This document shows, in pieces, positions 1 to 8,752 of a stretch of DNA of 64,000 nt (within the stretch, counting starts at the first letter, position 1; every line of letters begins with the position of its first letter). Below the pieces are notes generated by a model that saw nothing but the letters and a program-made list of their open reading frames with translations, did no database searches and was not told the origin of the DNA. The stretch is from Petunia secreta. Lineage: Eukaryota; Streptophyta; Magnoliopsida; Solanales; Solanaceae. The stretch spans positions 35,354,001-35,418,000 of the forward strand of contig JARKIP010000035.1 of NCBI GenBank assembly GCA_029990175.1. Reading direction: 5' to 3'. The translations under genes and the position numbers were made by a program.

Positions 1-121
1 TCCTCTCACCGGTCTCAACTTGATTCCTCTCGACGGTTTCAAGTCTCAATGAGATATCCTCCAATTTAGCCATAATGGTGGCCATGAAATGCCTCATGGG
101 ATCATCTCCATTGTTTGCCAT
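1..121 (-). CDS. gag: gag N-terminus of Elem-1 (partial)
   Basis: The first codons of a retrotransposon Gag, starting at the ATG at 121-119 (MANNGDDPMRHF) and open to the window edge. Residues 13-40 look like a short coiled coil (IMAKLEDISLRLETVERNQ). The same start, with a few substitutions, opens the Elem-F Gag at 52793. The start is chosen because a conserved TTGTAG|GTAC block stands just before the ATG in most families here. Gag packages the element RNA into virus-like particles; only its first tenth is visible. Confidence 0.75.
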   Translation of the reverse strand, partial: MANNGDDPMRHFMATIMAKLEDISLRLETVERNQVETGER

Positions 122-1354
122 TGTACCTACAAAGAAGCAACAAACGTTAGTAAAAGACCTCACTCACTCCCTCACTTGAGTTCACTCGGATCACTCTTTT
201 GGGGGTGGTGGTGGATATTTCACTCGGACTTGTTACCAAAAGCTTCAAGTAGTTGACTATCAATCCTCAACCCAACCAACTATTCACAAGCCAATTGTAC
301 TCCGGGGCGAGTGGAGTTGATATGACTCGATGAACGCTAAGCAATTTGAAGTGAGGACTTGAACCAAAAGATACTACGGATCTTCTTTGAATTCTAGTCT
401 CCTTTCTAGGCACGATGATCCTAATAGCAATTAAAAGGTTAGCACTATTCAAGTAGAATGGTTACTCAAAGTAGCACTAACTAGATGTTATGTTATCAAA
501 CAAAGGGAAATGCCTATGAAAATCTACCCGAAACAATACGTTCAGCACTCAGGTGGGGCGCCTGAAACTCAGGTGGGGCGCCTAGTCTGTGCAGTGTTCC
601 AGGCGGGGCGCCTAGATCTAGGCGGGGTGCCTGGGACTTAGGCAGTAGCCAAGTCAGGCGGGGCGCCTGGCTTAGGCGGGGCGCCTGGCCTGAAGCCTTT
701 TCCAACTCGTTCCAAACTCGTTTCAAGTCGATTTTCAAGCCTCAAATCCGATGTTTTCAACTTGTTTTCACAATCCAATGATACCCAAAGTTGTTTTTGA
801 TCTTCCTTAACAAACCCCAATCACATTAACATCCAAACAATCAATCAATTTCAAGATTCAATGGCAAGAACTCAAGAACAAGGGGGGTTTTCAAAGGTTT
901 TCAAAATGGATTGTGATTCATCAAACTTGGTGTTATTCATACTCAAATCCCACAAAATTGGTATCAAATCATTTGTTTTTCAGTGAAGTTCAATCCCCAA
1001 TAACAAATTTCCAATCAAACATCAATCCAACCCAAGAATCAAGCCAAAATCATCAAGAACAAGTTCTTCAAGGGTTTAAGGGGTTTTGGGGTTTCAAATT
1101 TTCAAACTCCACCAATCCAAACAATTTTGGTATCCAAGTAACGGAAATTCATCCACGATCAAGAATCTATAACACCCATATCATAAATCATCCAAACCAA
1201 CAAGATACACCCAATTTTTGGATTTTTTCAATTTTTCAATTTTTTTGTAATTTTCTCCTTTCTAATAACTTCAACAACAAGAAAAACTAAAAGGATAGAT
1301 ACTAGGCACGAAGAACCAAGGGTCGGGGGTTTGTAGAAACAAAACCCGAGCCTT
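122..1354 (-). other. untranslated leader of Elem-1
   Basis: About 1.2 kb between the primer site and gag, with no convincing reading frame. It is AT-rich with repeated poly-pyrimidine runs and holds a cluster of GC-rich 13-bp palindromes at 550-690. Close to gag it has a candidate small intron: GTGAGGGAG near 174, a CTAAC branch-like site and TTTGTAG just before the ATG. Confidence 0.7.
550..690. repeat. array of AGGCGGGGCGCCT motifs in the Elem-1 leader
   Basis: Six near-copies of a 13-bp quasi-palindrome (AGGCGGGGCGCCT and variants with one change), spaced irregularly by about 10-30 bp. The same motif clusters again in the U3 part of family-A LTRs. It is not a CRISPR: spacers are irregular and the units too short. 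Confidence 0.8.
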
Positions 1355-1366
1355 GCTCTGATACCA
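1355..1366 (-). promoter_or_regulatory. primer binding site (tRNA-iMet), Elem-1
   Basis: Plus-strand GCTCTGATACCA, identical to the 3' end of plant initiator tRNA-Met, 3 nt from the LTR end. It primes minus-strand cDNA synthesis. Confidence 0.9.
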
Positions 1367-1369
1367 AAC

Positions 1370-2150
1370 TGATGAGACTCAAACGCGGAAAGTAAAAAGG
1401 ATAAAGAACGAGACGTAACTCGATCTCTAATCCCAAGTAGCAACGGAGAACTGGTTCCGCTACACCCCGGGAGAAGGACAAGAACACCTACGCTATGCAA
1501 CTACCCTCGAGCCAACTAGGACCCGCAAGTAGAATGATCGGGGCGGGGTTGTTAGGCAACTAGAATCCACTAGAAGTAACAAGTCCCAACTAAGGTTGGT
1601 TTTCATAAACCCAAAGAGAATCCACTCTTTACAATATTCAATTCATCATTCAACATAAACTAAGTGTAAAATAAGCTAGGCTTGGTTATTTATAGTGTTT
1701 CCCAAGCTTACACAAAGACTTAACTACCCTTACTAATAAGGTTCAACAAATAAGCCACGTAGGGCAAAATAGTAAATGTCTACTAAATCTGCGAACTGGG
1801 AGGGGCGCCTGGGCTAGGTGGGGCGCCTGGCTTATGCTGAGTCCAGGCGGGGCGCCTGGGGTTAGGCGGGGCGCCTGGGGCAGGCGGGCGCCTGAGCTGG
1901 GGGCCTAGGTAGGCGGGGCGCCTGGCACCATTTTGCACACTTAGGCAGAAAGCTTCCCAGGCGGGGCGCCTGGGCTAGGCGGGGCGCCTAGCTGTGCTGG
2001 GCCTCCTTCCTCCTCCTTAGGCGTGGAGCCTAATGATGAAACCATCCGGAACACTTCCAAAGCCCTTGACTTCAAGTCCATTGTATCTTCCAAGCTTGGC
2101 ACAAGTCGGAAAGTGTTGGAAAGTGTCTTGGTGCGATTTGGGTCTCATCA
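1370..2150 (-). repeat. 5' LTR of Elem-1 (781 bp)
   Basis: Bounded by TGATGAGACTC and GGTCTCATCA on the plus strand and followed by the primer site. It carries the block shared with other families (near 1490-1530) and a GC-rich palindrome array at about 1800-2000. The only copy of this LTR in the window. Confidence 0.88.
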
Positions 2151-3177
2151 GTGGAGTTAATGGGACTCAATGAACGCTAGGCACTTTGAAGTGAAGGACT
2201 TGAGTTAAAAGGTTCTACGCTTTTCCTTAGAAGTCTACTCTCCTTGCTACGCACGATTCACCTAAGAGCAATTAAATGGTTAGCACTATTCAAGTAGATC
2301 GGTTACTCAAAGTAGTACTAACTAGATGTTATGTTATCAAACAAAGGGAAATACCTACGAAAATCTACCCGAAACAATACGTTCAGCACTCAGGAGGGGC
2401 GCCTGAACTCAGGAGGGGCGCCTAGACTGTGCAGTATTCCAGGCGGGGCGCCTGGGACCTAGGCGGGGCGCCTGAGGTCTTAGGCAGCAGCCAAGTTAGG
2501 CGGGGCGCCTGGCCTGAAGCCTTTCCAAACTCTTTCCAAACTCGTTTCAAGTCGATTTTCAAGCTCCAAATCCGATGTTTTCAACTTGTTTTCACAATCC
2601 AATGATACCCAAAGTTGTTTTTGATCTTTCTTAACAAAACCCAATCAAATTTTCAATCAAACAATCAATCAAATCAGGATTTCATGCCAAGAACTTCAAG
2701 AACACAAGGGTTTAACAAAAGGGTTTCAACAAGGATTATGATTCATCAAACTTGGTGTTATACATGTTCAAATCCCACAAAATTGGTACCGAATTGTTTG
2801 TTTTTCAATGAAGATCAATCCCCAATAACAAGTCTTCAGTCAAACATCAATCCAACCCAAGAATCAAGCCAAAATTCATCAAGAACAAGTTCTTCAAGGG
2901 TTTAAGGGGTTTTGGGGTTTCAATTTTTCAAACTTCACCAATTCCAACAATTTTGGTACCCAAGTAACGGGAAATCATCCAAGATCAAGAATCTATAACA
3001 CTCATATCATAAATCATCCAAACCAACAAGATACTCCAAATTTTTAGATTTTGCAATTTTTCAATTTTTTTGTGTTTTTCTTCTTTCTATAACAAGAACA
3101 AGGAAACTAAAGATAGAATCAACCTAAGGCACGAAGAACCAAGGGTCGGGGGTTTGTAGAAACAAAACCCGAGCCTT
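2151..3177 (-). other. leader of Elem-2 (interrupted by Elem-1)
   Basis: Non-coding leader closely matching the Elem-1 leader, including its own AGGCG palindrome cluster (about 2394-2510). It begins in mid-leader at 2151 where the Elem-1 LTR abuts. Short open frames here contain low-complexity N/Q/S-rich sequence and are not supported as genes. Confidence 0.75.
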
Positions 3178-3189
3178 GCTCTGATACCA
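3178..3189 (-). promoter_or_regulatory. primer binding site (tRNA-iMet), Elem-2
   Basis: Plus-strand GCTCTGATACCA, 3 nt from the LTR start at 3193. Confidence 0.9.
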
Positions 3190-3192
3190 AAC

Positions 3193-3763
3193 TGATGAGA
3201 ATCAAACGCGGAAAAAGTAAAAGATAAGAACGAGACGTAACTCGATCTCTAATCCCAAGTAGCAACGGAGAACTTGTTCCGTTACACCCCGGAAGAAGGA
3301 CAAGAACACCTACGCTATGCAACTACCCTCGAGCTAACGCGAGCACGCAAGTAGAATGGTCGGAGAGGAAAAGTATTCATCTAGATCCGCTAGAAGAACT
3401 ACAAGTCCAAAATCAAAGGGTTTCATTCAATAACCAAGAGCCATGCTCATGTTCAATGTTTAACATTCATCAACTATCATAAAACTAAGTGTTAATAGGC
3501 TAGACTTCGCTATTTATAGTGTTTCCCAAGCTTGCACAATGACTATAATACCCTTACTAATAAGGTTCACAAAATAGGCCACGTAGGGCAAAACGGTAAA
3601 AGAAACATAGGCCTTCACAGCTGGGAGGGGCGCCTGGATTGTAGGTGGGGCGCCTGGATTTGCAGGCAGCTAGGCGGGGCGCCTGGCTTGGCCTTCAGCT
3701 AGGCGGGGCGCCTGGGTGCTTTTCAGCTCCCTTAGGAAGTGAGCTTGCCAGGCGGGGCGCCTG
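3193..3763 (-). repeat. LTR of Elem-2, left piece
   Basis: Starts TGATGAGAATC and is cut at 3763 inside a GC-rich palindrome array by the insertion of Elem-D. The target duplication GCCTG lies at 3759-3763 and again at 61489-61493, after which the LTR continues. Confidence 0.9.
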
Positions 3764-4513
3764 TGATGCAGCCCGAACACGTGCTGATCAAGTGATCGAT
3801 CCATATAAGAGATCGATGACAAGAAGCCAAGCCAAGCTGCTGCACGATGTGCATGTTCACTTAGCCTGGCCGAAGGAAAACAATTGCTCCGAAGCTGAGT
3901 GGCCGAGCTCAAGAATCGAAGGCATTATCTTCAGATTTGAGCCCGAAGGCAAAGTGACCGAGGACAATGAGCTCGAAGACAATTGAGCGTCCGAAGGCAA
4001 CAAGTGTGTTCGAGCAGACAATCGAGAACCGAAGCCAAGGCTTACCGAAGTCAAAGTCTGCCGAACACAATTTAATTCAGCCCTGCGTGGCTTATTTTTA
4101 TTGGTCGCCTGTGACCCTTTTACTAGTTTACCCTTAGTATTTCCTATATAAACCTTGTTTCCTTTCATTGTAGACATCTAGTTTTTGAAGATTGATGAAT
4201 TGAATGAAAGTGCCGAGCACATTTCTTCTTGTCTCCGTCGTGAGCAAAACCCCGGTGAGGGCTTTTATGGACTTGTGGCTTTCGGTTAATCCGATTGAAC
4301 ATTCCTCTTTGATCATTCAGTTTGCAAGAGGCATGTTCTCTTGAGGATTGTTGCATAGTTTAGGTGATTCTTGTATCCCTTTCGATCGAGCTTTGAGACA
4401 GGTTCCTCACTGTTCTTTCGAAAGAAGCAAGTTTTGTCTTGCTTCTATCTTTTATCTTTCTTGTTTTCTTCCGCGTTTGTGCTTAGCAATTCCTTCGGGT
4501 TTGCATTGCACCA
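3764..4513 (+). repeat. 5' LTR of Elem-D
   Basis: TGATGCAGCCCG... to ...CATTGCACCA; unlike the others it ends in CACCA rather than CATCA. It has a TATA box at 4145-4152. The first 220 bp correspond to the reading-frame extension seen after pol in the 3' copy. Confidence 0.93.
4145..4152 (+). promoter_or_regulatory. TATA box of the Elem-D LTR
   Basis: TATATAAA about 370 bp before the LTR end, in the usual place for an LTR polymerase II promoter; repeated in the 3' LTR near 61120. Confidence 0.6.
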
Positions 4514-4516
4514 TCT

Positions 4517-4528
4517 TGGTATCAGAGC
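4517..4528 (+). promoter_or_regulatory. primer binding site, Elem-D
   Basis: TGGTATCAGAGC, complementary to the 3' end of initiator tRNA-Met, 3 nt after the LTR. Confidence 0.9.
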
Positions 4529-4639
4529 ACGGTTTGGGCATTGTTTCTACAACGCCAAATCCTGTTCAAGTTATCTTTATTTTCGTGCGTTGTGTCTCTG
4601 TTTTCCGTTTCGTGTTCTTGATTTGGTTTTGTTACTGTT
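4529..4639 (+). other. Elem-D leader, first piece
   Basis: About 110 bp of T-rich leader, cut by Elem-F at the target CTGTT (4635-4639). It resumes at 54805. Confidence 0.85.
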
Positions 4640-5366
4640 TGATAAGAATCAAATACGAAACGCGGAAATAAAGATAAAGAGCGAGACACTACTCGAACTC
4701 CCTACGAAGTAACTATGGAGAACTCGTTCCATAATACCCTCGTATCGGTGTCAAGGCGGACCTACACTATGCAACTACCCTCGAGTCACACCTGGGACTC
4801 GCAAATAGAATGATCGGGGGTGGTTTGGGGTTCAACTAGAATCCACTAGTAAACTCAAACCGTCTCAAAGGGTTTTCATTCAAAGAGAATCCACTCTTGA
4901 ACATTGTCATTGACAATCAATCATTCATCATAATAGCTAACTTAGGAATAATGCTAAGCTATGGAGTATTTATAGGCCTCATTCAAGACATAAGGAAAGG
5001 CCTAAAGTACCCTTAAGTAAGTTCTAAAGTCATAAGCCACGTAGGGGCATAATAGAAATTACATAGGATAAAAACTAGAAAATCCCGCATGCTATTCAGC
5101 ACTAGGCGCCCCGCCTGTTTATACTAGGCGCCCCGCCTAGTCTTCAGTAGGTGGTCCGCCTCTGCAGTAGGCGGCCAGGAATCCAGAGAGTGATCACGAA
5201 GTGGGCGGTCCGCCCCTTTGACTAGGCGGTCCGCCCCTCCTTGGGCAGCCTTGAAACGCTCCGAAATTGGTCCCGAATGCTCCTCGTTCCATGGCGTTCC
5301 AATGCATAAGCTCTTCCTTGGCCTTGGATGGTGTTTTTGGATGGTTGCTCGATTTGGGTCTTATCA
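4640..5366 (-). repeat. 3' LTR of Elem-F
   Basis: TGATAAGAATC... to ...GGTCTTATCA on the plus strand. It holds a mixed GC-rich palindrome array at about 5100-5235 (AGGCGCCCCGCCT and AGGCGGTCCGCCT types) and the LTR-encoded end of the F reading frame (stop at 5222). Confidence 0.93.
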
Positions 5367-5638
5367 TCCTCCCCTTCTTGAGAAGATTTCGTCCTCGAAA
5401 TCAAGGCTTGGTCTCTCATGGCTCTATCAACTCTTCGGGGTGGCCAAGAATCTCCTCCTTTGTCCTTCTTGATCGTCACTTTGGCATAGGCTTCTTCCAA
5501 GATCTTCCTCGCTTTAGCATGGAGCTTAGAACCTACAAGCAACGACAAGCAAAAACACGCAAACGTCCCACTTTGAAAGTAGGTTAGTGCAAGAAGTGTG
5601 GAAAACACACTCTTGTGATATAACCAAGCATCAATAAC
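5222..5638 (-). pseudogene. 3' end of the Elem-F ORF
   Basis: Coding continues from 30641 (now inverted) into codon 5632 on the minus strand. It begins with the conserved IDAWLYHKSVFST motif, then a hydrophobic stretch, then LHAKARKILEEAYAKV (5524-5477). The last is the integrase C-terminal region of the autonomous elements (compare 28281-28326 in Elem-A). It then passes to the tail ISRTKSSQEGEDD and into the LTR, stopping at 5222. The reverse transcriptase and most of the integrase are absent, so this is a fossil joint between the acidic domain and integrase. Function unknown. The gene is broken by insertions rather than by stops. Confidence 0.7.
5367..5402 (-). promoter_or_regulatory. polypurine tract and upstream hairpin, Elem-F
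   Basis: The polypurine tract is at 5367-5379 (minus AAGAAGGGGAGGA) directly beside the LTR. The hairpin GATTTCG-AGGA-CGAAATC occupies 5385-5402. The tract primes plus-strand cDNA; the hairpin is a shared element discussed in the findings. Confidence 0.85.
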
Positions 5639-6489
5639 TGATGCAATACGAACCAGGCTCACCTGTTCGATTCATCAAGCAAGTCCACCGAGGAGTCACA
5701 TGGCGCCCACGATCAAAGTGTGGCCGGAATGAAAGATACCGAAGACTGCCTCGCCGAGCAGCAACGATGGAAATCCACCGAGCAGACAACAAGTGACTGT
5801 GACCGTTGCTGACACTGACTTCGGAGCTGTGAGACCGAGGACAACTTATGGAAACTCAACGATCAAGCTCGAGCCCGAAGCTGAAAGCAACCGAACCAAG
5901 GAAGAACGACGCCGATCAAAGAATCGATCGAAGGGCTACAAATGTGTCCGAGGCAGGAGAGCGTTCGATTCCAAATGTGATCGAGGCAAACAAGCGACCG
6001 AATCCAACGTGTTCGAGCTGAGCTGCCGAACACATAAGCTACCCCAGCCCTGCGTGGCTTTATCTAATTGGTCGCCTGTGACCACTTTACTATTTTGCCC
6101 TTTTAATGTTGTCTATATAAACTCCTAGCATAGCTCATTAGTTTTCAGTTGTTAGTTGATATTGAATTGAGAGAATAGAGATAGAATTGGCCGAGCCATT
6201 CTTGTTTGAAGCCCGAGGCTTCGTTTATGCCTTCTTAGGCTTGGAACCGAAATGGATTTCATCACTAGTATGAATCCTTGTTAGGTTCAAGTTTCATTTT
6301 CTCCCTTGGATAATCAATCAATGTTTTGACTGTGATTATCCATTCTTTCTTCTATTTCTGTTCTCCCCCTTCCCCGATTTCTTGTTACCCGTGTTACTTT
6401 TATTGCTTCCGCATCTTTACTTCATCGTTTCCGCGTCTTGATTGTTGTCTCCGATTGCAAGGTATAAACCCGCGGGTTTGCTTGCATCA
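5639..6489 (+). repeat. family-E LTR standing alone (851 bp), left inversion breakpoint
   Basis: A full E LTR, TGATGCAATACG... to ...TTGCTTGCATCA, with no primer site or polypurine tract beside it. Its flanks do not match each other: ATAAC on the left (5634-5638), GAGTG on the right (6490-6494). Each flank instead matches one side of Elem-E at 30642-36368. This is the pattern expected of recombination between two E insertions. TATA box TATATAAA at 6114-6121. A 111-residue frame inside it is repeated in all three E LTRs but is not supported as a gene. Confidence 0.88.
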
Positions 6490-6657
6490 GAGTGACCGGT
6501 GACAATCCAAGAGAGGAAAAAGGAGAGGAATTGAGGAGTGATGTGAGTGGATTGTCACCACAAACTACACTTGACCGTGAGGTAAAATTAAGAGAGATGA
6601 GGGGTGAGGAAGGAAAAATTGAGAGTGAGAGCACCCATTGTTCTAACCCTTCTTTAT
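6490..6657 (+). pseudogene. Elem-F ORF fragment, linker region (inverted)
   Basis: About 55 codons, starting at ACC 6495 in frame after the GTG at 36371-36369. It contains the charged stretch TGDNPREEKGEELRSDVSG, similar to the Elem-E ORF (TGDNSREEKGEAVKSDVSE). It ends at the target TTTAT where Elem-A inserted, and continues in frame at 29477. It is plus-oriented although F is minus, which is one side of the inversion evidence. Confidence 0.75.
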
Positions 6658-6827
6658 TGATGAGACCCAAACCCCCTCAAGACCATTCACACGTAGTCAA
6701 GCTAAGGAGATCCAAGGAGTGCACATACACTTGGTGAGGAAGGGCCTTGAAGAAGGAAGCGATTGGAAGCCGTTCCGGGTGCTCAAGCTAGGCCTCACGC
6801 CTAAGGAAGAAGAGGACCCAGCAGAGC

Positions 6828-7072
6828 TAGGCGCCCCGCCTACCCCAGGCGCCCCGCCTGGGGAGCTCACTGCCTAAGGCTCAGAAAATGCACCAGGCGC
6901 CCCACCTGGCTAGGCGCCCAGCCTAGCTGAAGGCCAAGCCAGGCGCCCCGCCTAGCCTCAGGCGCCCAGCCTAGCTGAAGGCCAAGCCAGGCGCCCCGCC
7001 TAGATCCAGGCGCCCAGCCTAGCTTCAGCATGAACCAGGCGCCCCTCCCAGCCCCAGGCGCCCCACCTAGCT
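6828..7072. repeat. GC-rich palindrome array in the Elem-A U3
   Basis: About ten copies of AGGCGCCCCGCCT or close variants (AGGCGCCCAGCCT, AGGCGCCCCACCT) in 245 bp, repeated in the 3' LTR at about 28804-29048. Similar arrays with a family-specific core are found in the LTR and leader of most elements here. Confidence 0.85.
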
Positions 7073-7172
7073 GCTGAACTTATGTTTCTTTTACTATTTT
7101 GCCCTACGTGGCTTATTTGATGAACCTTATTAGTAAGGGTAATTACGTCTTTGTGTAAGCTTGGGAAAACAC

Positions 7173-7179
7173 TATAAAT
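7173..7179 (+). promoter_or_regulatory. TATA box of the Elem-A LTR
   Basis: TATAAAT, about 100 bp after the palindrome array and 320 bp before the LTR end. Confidence 0.6.
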
Positions 7180-7497
7180 ACCCAAGCATAGCTTATTTTA
7201 CACTTAGCTTATTATTGATGATTATGAATGATGAACATGAGCAAGGCTCTTGATTATTGAATGAACCCTTTTGAACTTGGACTTGTATGTCTTCTAGCGG
7301 ATCTAGATGAATACTCTTCCTCTCCGACCATTCTACTTGCGTGCTCGCGTTAGCTCGAGGGTAGTTGCATAGCGTAGGTGTTCTTGTCCTTCTCTCGGGG
7401 TGTAACGGAACAAGTTCTCCGTTGCTACTTGGGATTAGAGATCGAGTTACGTCTCGTTCTTTATCTTTTACTTTTCCGCGTTTGATTCTCATCAGTT

Positions 7498-7509
7498 TGG
7501 TATCAGAGC
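7498..7509 (+). promoter_or_regulatory. primer binding site, Elem-A
   Basis: TGGTATCAGAGC, 3 nt after the LTR; matches initiator tRNA-Met. Confidence 0.9.
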
Positions 7510-7847
7510 AAGGCTCGGGTTTTGTTCCTACAAACCCCCGACCCTTGATTCTTCGTGCCTAGTATCTTCTTTTAGTTTTTCTTGTTGTTGAAGTTATTAG
7601 AAAGGAGAAAATTGCAAAAAAAATTGAAAAAATTGAAAAATACAAAAATTTGGTGTAACTTGTTGATTTGGATGATTTGTGATATGGGTGTTATGGATTC
7701 TTGATCGTGATTGATGTTCCGTTACTTGGGTACCAAAATTGTTGGAATTGGTGAAGTTCGAAAATTGAAACCCCAAAACCCCTTAAACCCTTGAAGAACT
7801 TGTTCTTGATGAATTTTGCCTTGATTCTTGGGTTGGATTGATGTTTG
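7510..7847 (+). other. Elem-A leader, first piece
   Basis: AT-rich non-coding leader, cut by Elem-C1 at the target GTTTG (7843-7847) and resumed at 13297. Confidence 0.85.
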
Positions 7848-8618
7848 TGATGCAATCGAAAATAGGCGGAAGCTACAAACGATATAAAAGTGCGGAAGCT
7901 AAAACAAGATAGGCGATATCGATTACGATATCGAGATAAAAAGCAAGACGAGGCTTGAACGTTTACCTAAGTAGCACCGAGGAACTCGTCTCGATACACC
8001 CCGGGTGAAGTCAAGGATCACCTATACTACGCAACTACCCTCAAGAGACACTCGGCTCTCGCAAATAGAATGATCAAAGAGGTTTCGATGTTCAACTTGG
8101 AATCCACCAAGTGAAATCATGCCCGCTCACGGGTTCATCATTGAGATTCACTCAAAGAAAATATCATTCTACATTCAAGGTTTGCTAAAAATGCAATAAA
8201 TGACTAAGGGGTCTATTTATAGTTTCCCATTACAAGTTTTGCCAAGTTTCTGGTCCGCACTGCTCCACTGGTCATCGCGATCGCGTGAATGGAATAGCGA
8301 TCGCGTGGGCACTTGGTGGCTGAGGCGCGCGATCGCGCGGAGGGTGGCGCGAAGGCGAAGAGCAGAGATTTCCTCATCGCGATCGCGCAGACATGCACGC
8401 GATCGCGAAGAACAGATCTCCCTCGTCAGGCAGTAAGCTCAGAAAGTGCTGCCCTGTTTTGCCCTGCTTTGGCTCCCCTGTTTCCTGCACTGGTTTCGGC
8501 CCTGCCTCCACTTTGATTGAGCTCTAATGCATGGTCTTCAAGTTGTCCCCGAGCTCATATCATCCATGCCTTGACTCCCGGACCAAGTGTAGGTGTCGAT
8601 GCAATTTGGGTTGCATCA
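7848..8618 (-). repeat. 3' LTR of Elem-C1
   Basis: TGATGCAATCG... to ...GGGTTGCATCA on the plus strand. A cluster of GCGATCGC palindromes lies at about 8270-8410 in the U3 part. Confidence 0.93.
8270..8410. repeat. GCGATCGC array in the family-C U3
   Basis: Five to six GCGATCGC or CGCGATCGCG palindromes in 140 bp. The array recurs in the other C LTRs (12943-13083, 47615-47750, 51750-51890) and in the C leaders (11800-11885, 48810-48900). It takes the same positions as the AGGCG arrays of other families. Confidence 0.85.
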
Positions 8619-8654
8619 TTCTCCCCTTCTTGAGAAAATTTCGTCCTCGAAATT
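8619..8654 (-). promoter_or_regulatory. polypurine tract and hairpin, Elem-C1
   Basis: Polypurine tract at 8619-8631 and hairpin AATTTCG-AGGA-CGAAATT at 8637-8654. The outer stem pair is A-T here and G-C in families D, E and F. Confidence 0.85.
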
Positions 8655-8752
8655 AAGGCGTCCTCCTCCAAGGTAGCATCACCTACATCAAAAGGCAACA
8701 AAAACAAAAAAAAAAAAAAAAAAAATCCCTACTACAAGAGTAGATTAGTGCA
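8655..8752 (-). other. 3' segment between the C1 ORF and the hairpin
   Basis: Contains a 20-nt poly(A) run on the plus strand (about 8706-8727). On the minus strand it has CTAATCTACTC, a T-run and then ATGTAG|GTG, an acceptor-like site. It parallels 51422-51505 in Elem-C2. Confidence 0.6.

Larger units (their letters stand above)
1..2150 (-). mobile_element. Elem-1, 5' part of a Ty3/gypsy element (runs off left edge)
   Basis: Read on the minus strand this segment gives a complete 5' LTR (2150 to 1370), a primer binding site, a leader and the first 40 codons of gag. The rest lies beyond base 1. The sequence right of the LTR (from 2151) is the middle of another element's leader, so Elem-1 is inferred to have inserted there; the expected target duplication would be GTGGA at 2151-2155, but the other copy is outside the window. 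The gag start is almost the same as that of Elem-F at 52793. Confidence 0.85.
6658..7494 (+). repeat. 5' LTR of Elem-A
   Basis: TGATGAGACCC... to ...GATTCTCATCA. A dense array of AGGCGCCCCGCCT motifs lies at about 6828-7072, upstream of the TATA box at 7173-7179. The segment around 7326-7382 is shared with LTRs of other families. Confidence 0.93.

Noticed and set aside
550..690. Short spaced GC-rich repeats as a CRISPR array
   Set aside because: Units of about 13 bp, irregular 5-30 bp gaps, no cas genes, eukaryotic setting; they are LTR and leader motif clusters.
913..1290. Plus-strand N/Q/S-rich frames in leaders (also 2615-2905, 53503-54013)
   Set aside because: Low-complexity translation of the antisense of AT-rich leaders; no conserved domain or start context.
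1355..1366. tRNA gene
   Set aside because: Only the 3' terminal 12 nt of initiator tRNA-Met are present, always beside an LTR; these are primer binding sites. The longer TRIM match also lacks the 5' half of a tRNA.
3764..4513. Cassandra-type 5S-bearing TRIM among the LTRs
   Set aside because: No 5S rRNA-like segment was recognised in any LTR here.
5793..6128. A 111-residue frame present in all three E LTRs (also 31003-31338 and 35879-36214)
   Set aside because: It lies inside a repeat, starts with no link to the element ORF, looks like translated non-coding sequence, and its repetition follows simply from LTR duplication.
5639..6489. Ordinary solo LTR
   Set aside because: Its two 5-bp flanks differ, and each matches a flank of Elem-E, which fits inter-element recombination and not a simple solo LTR.
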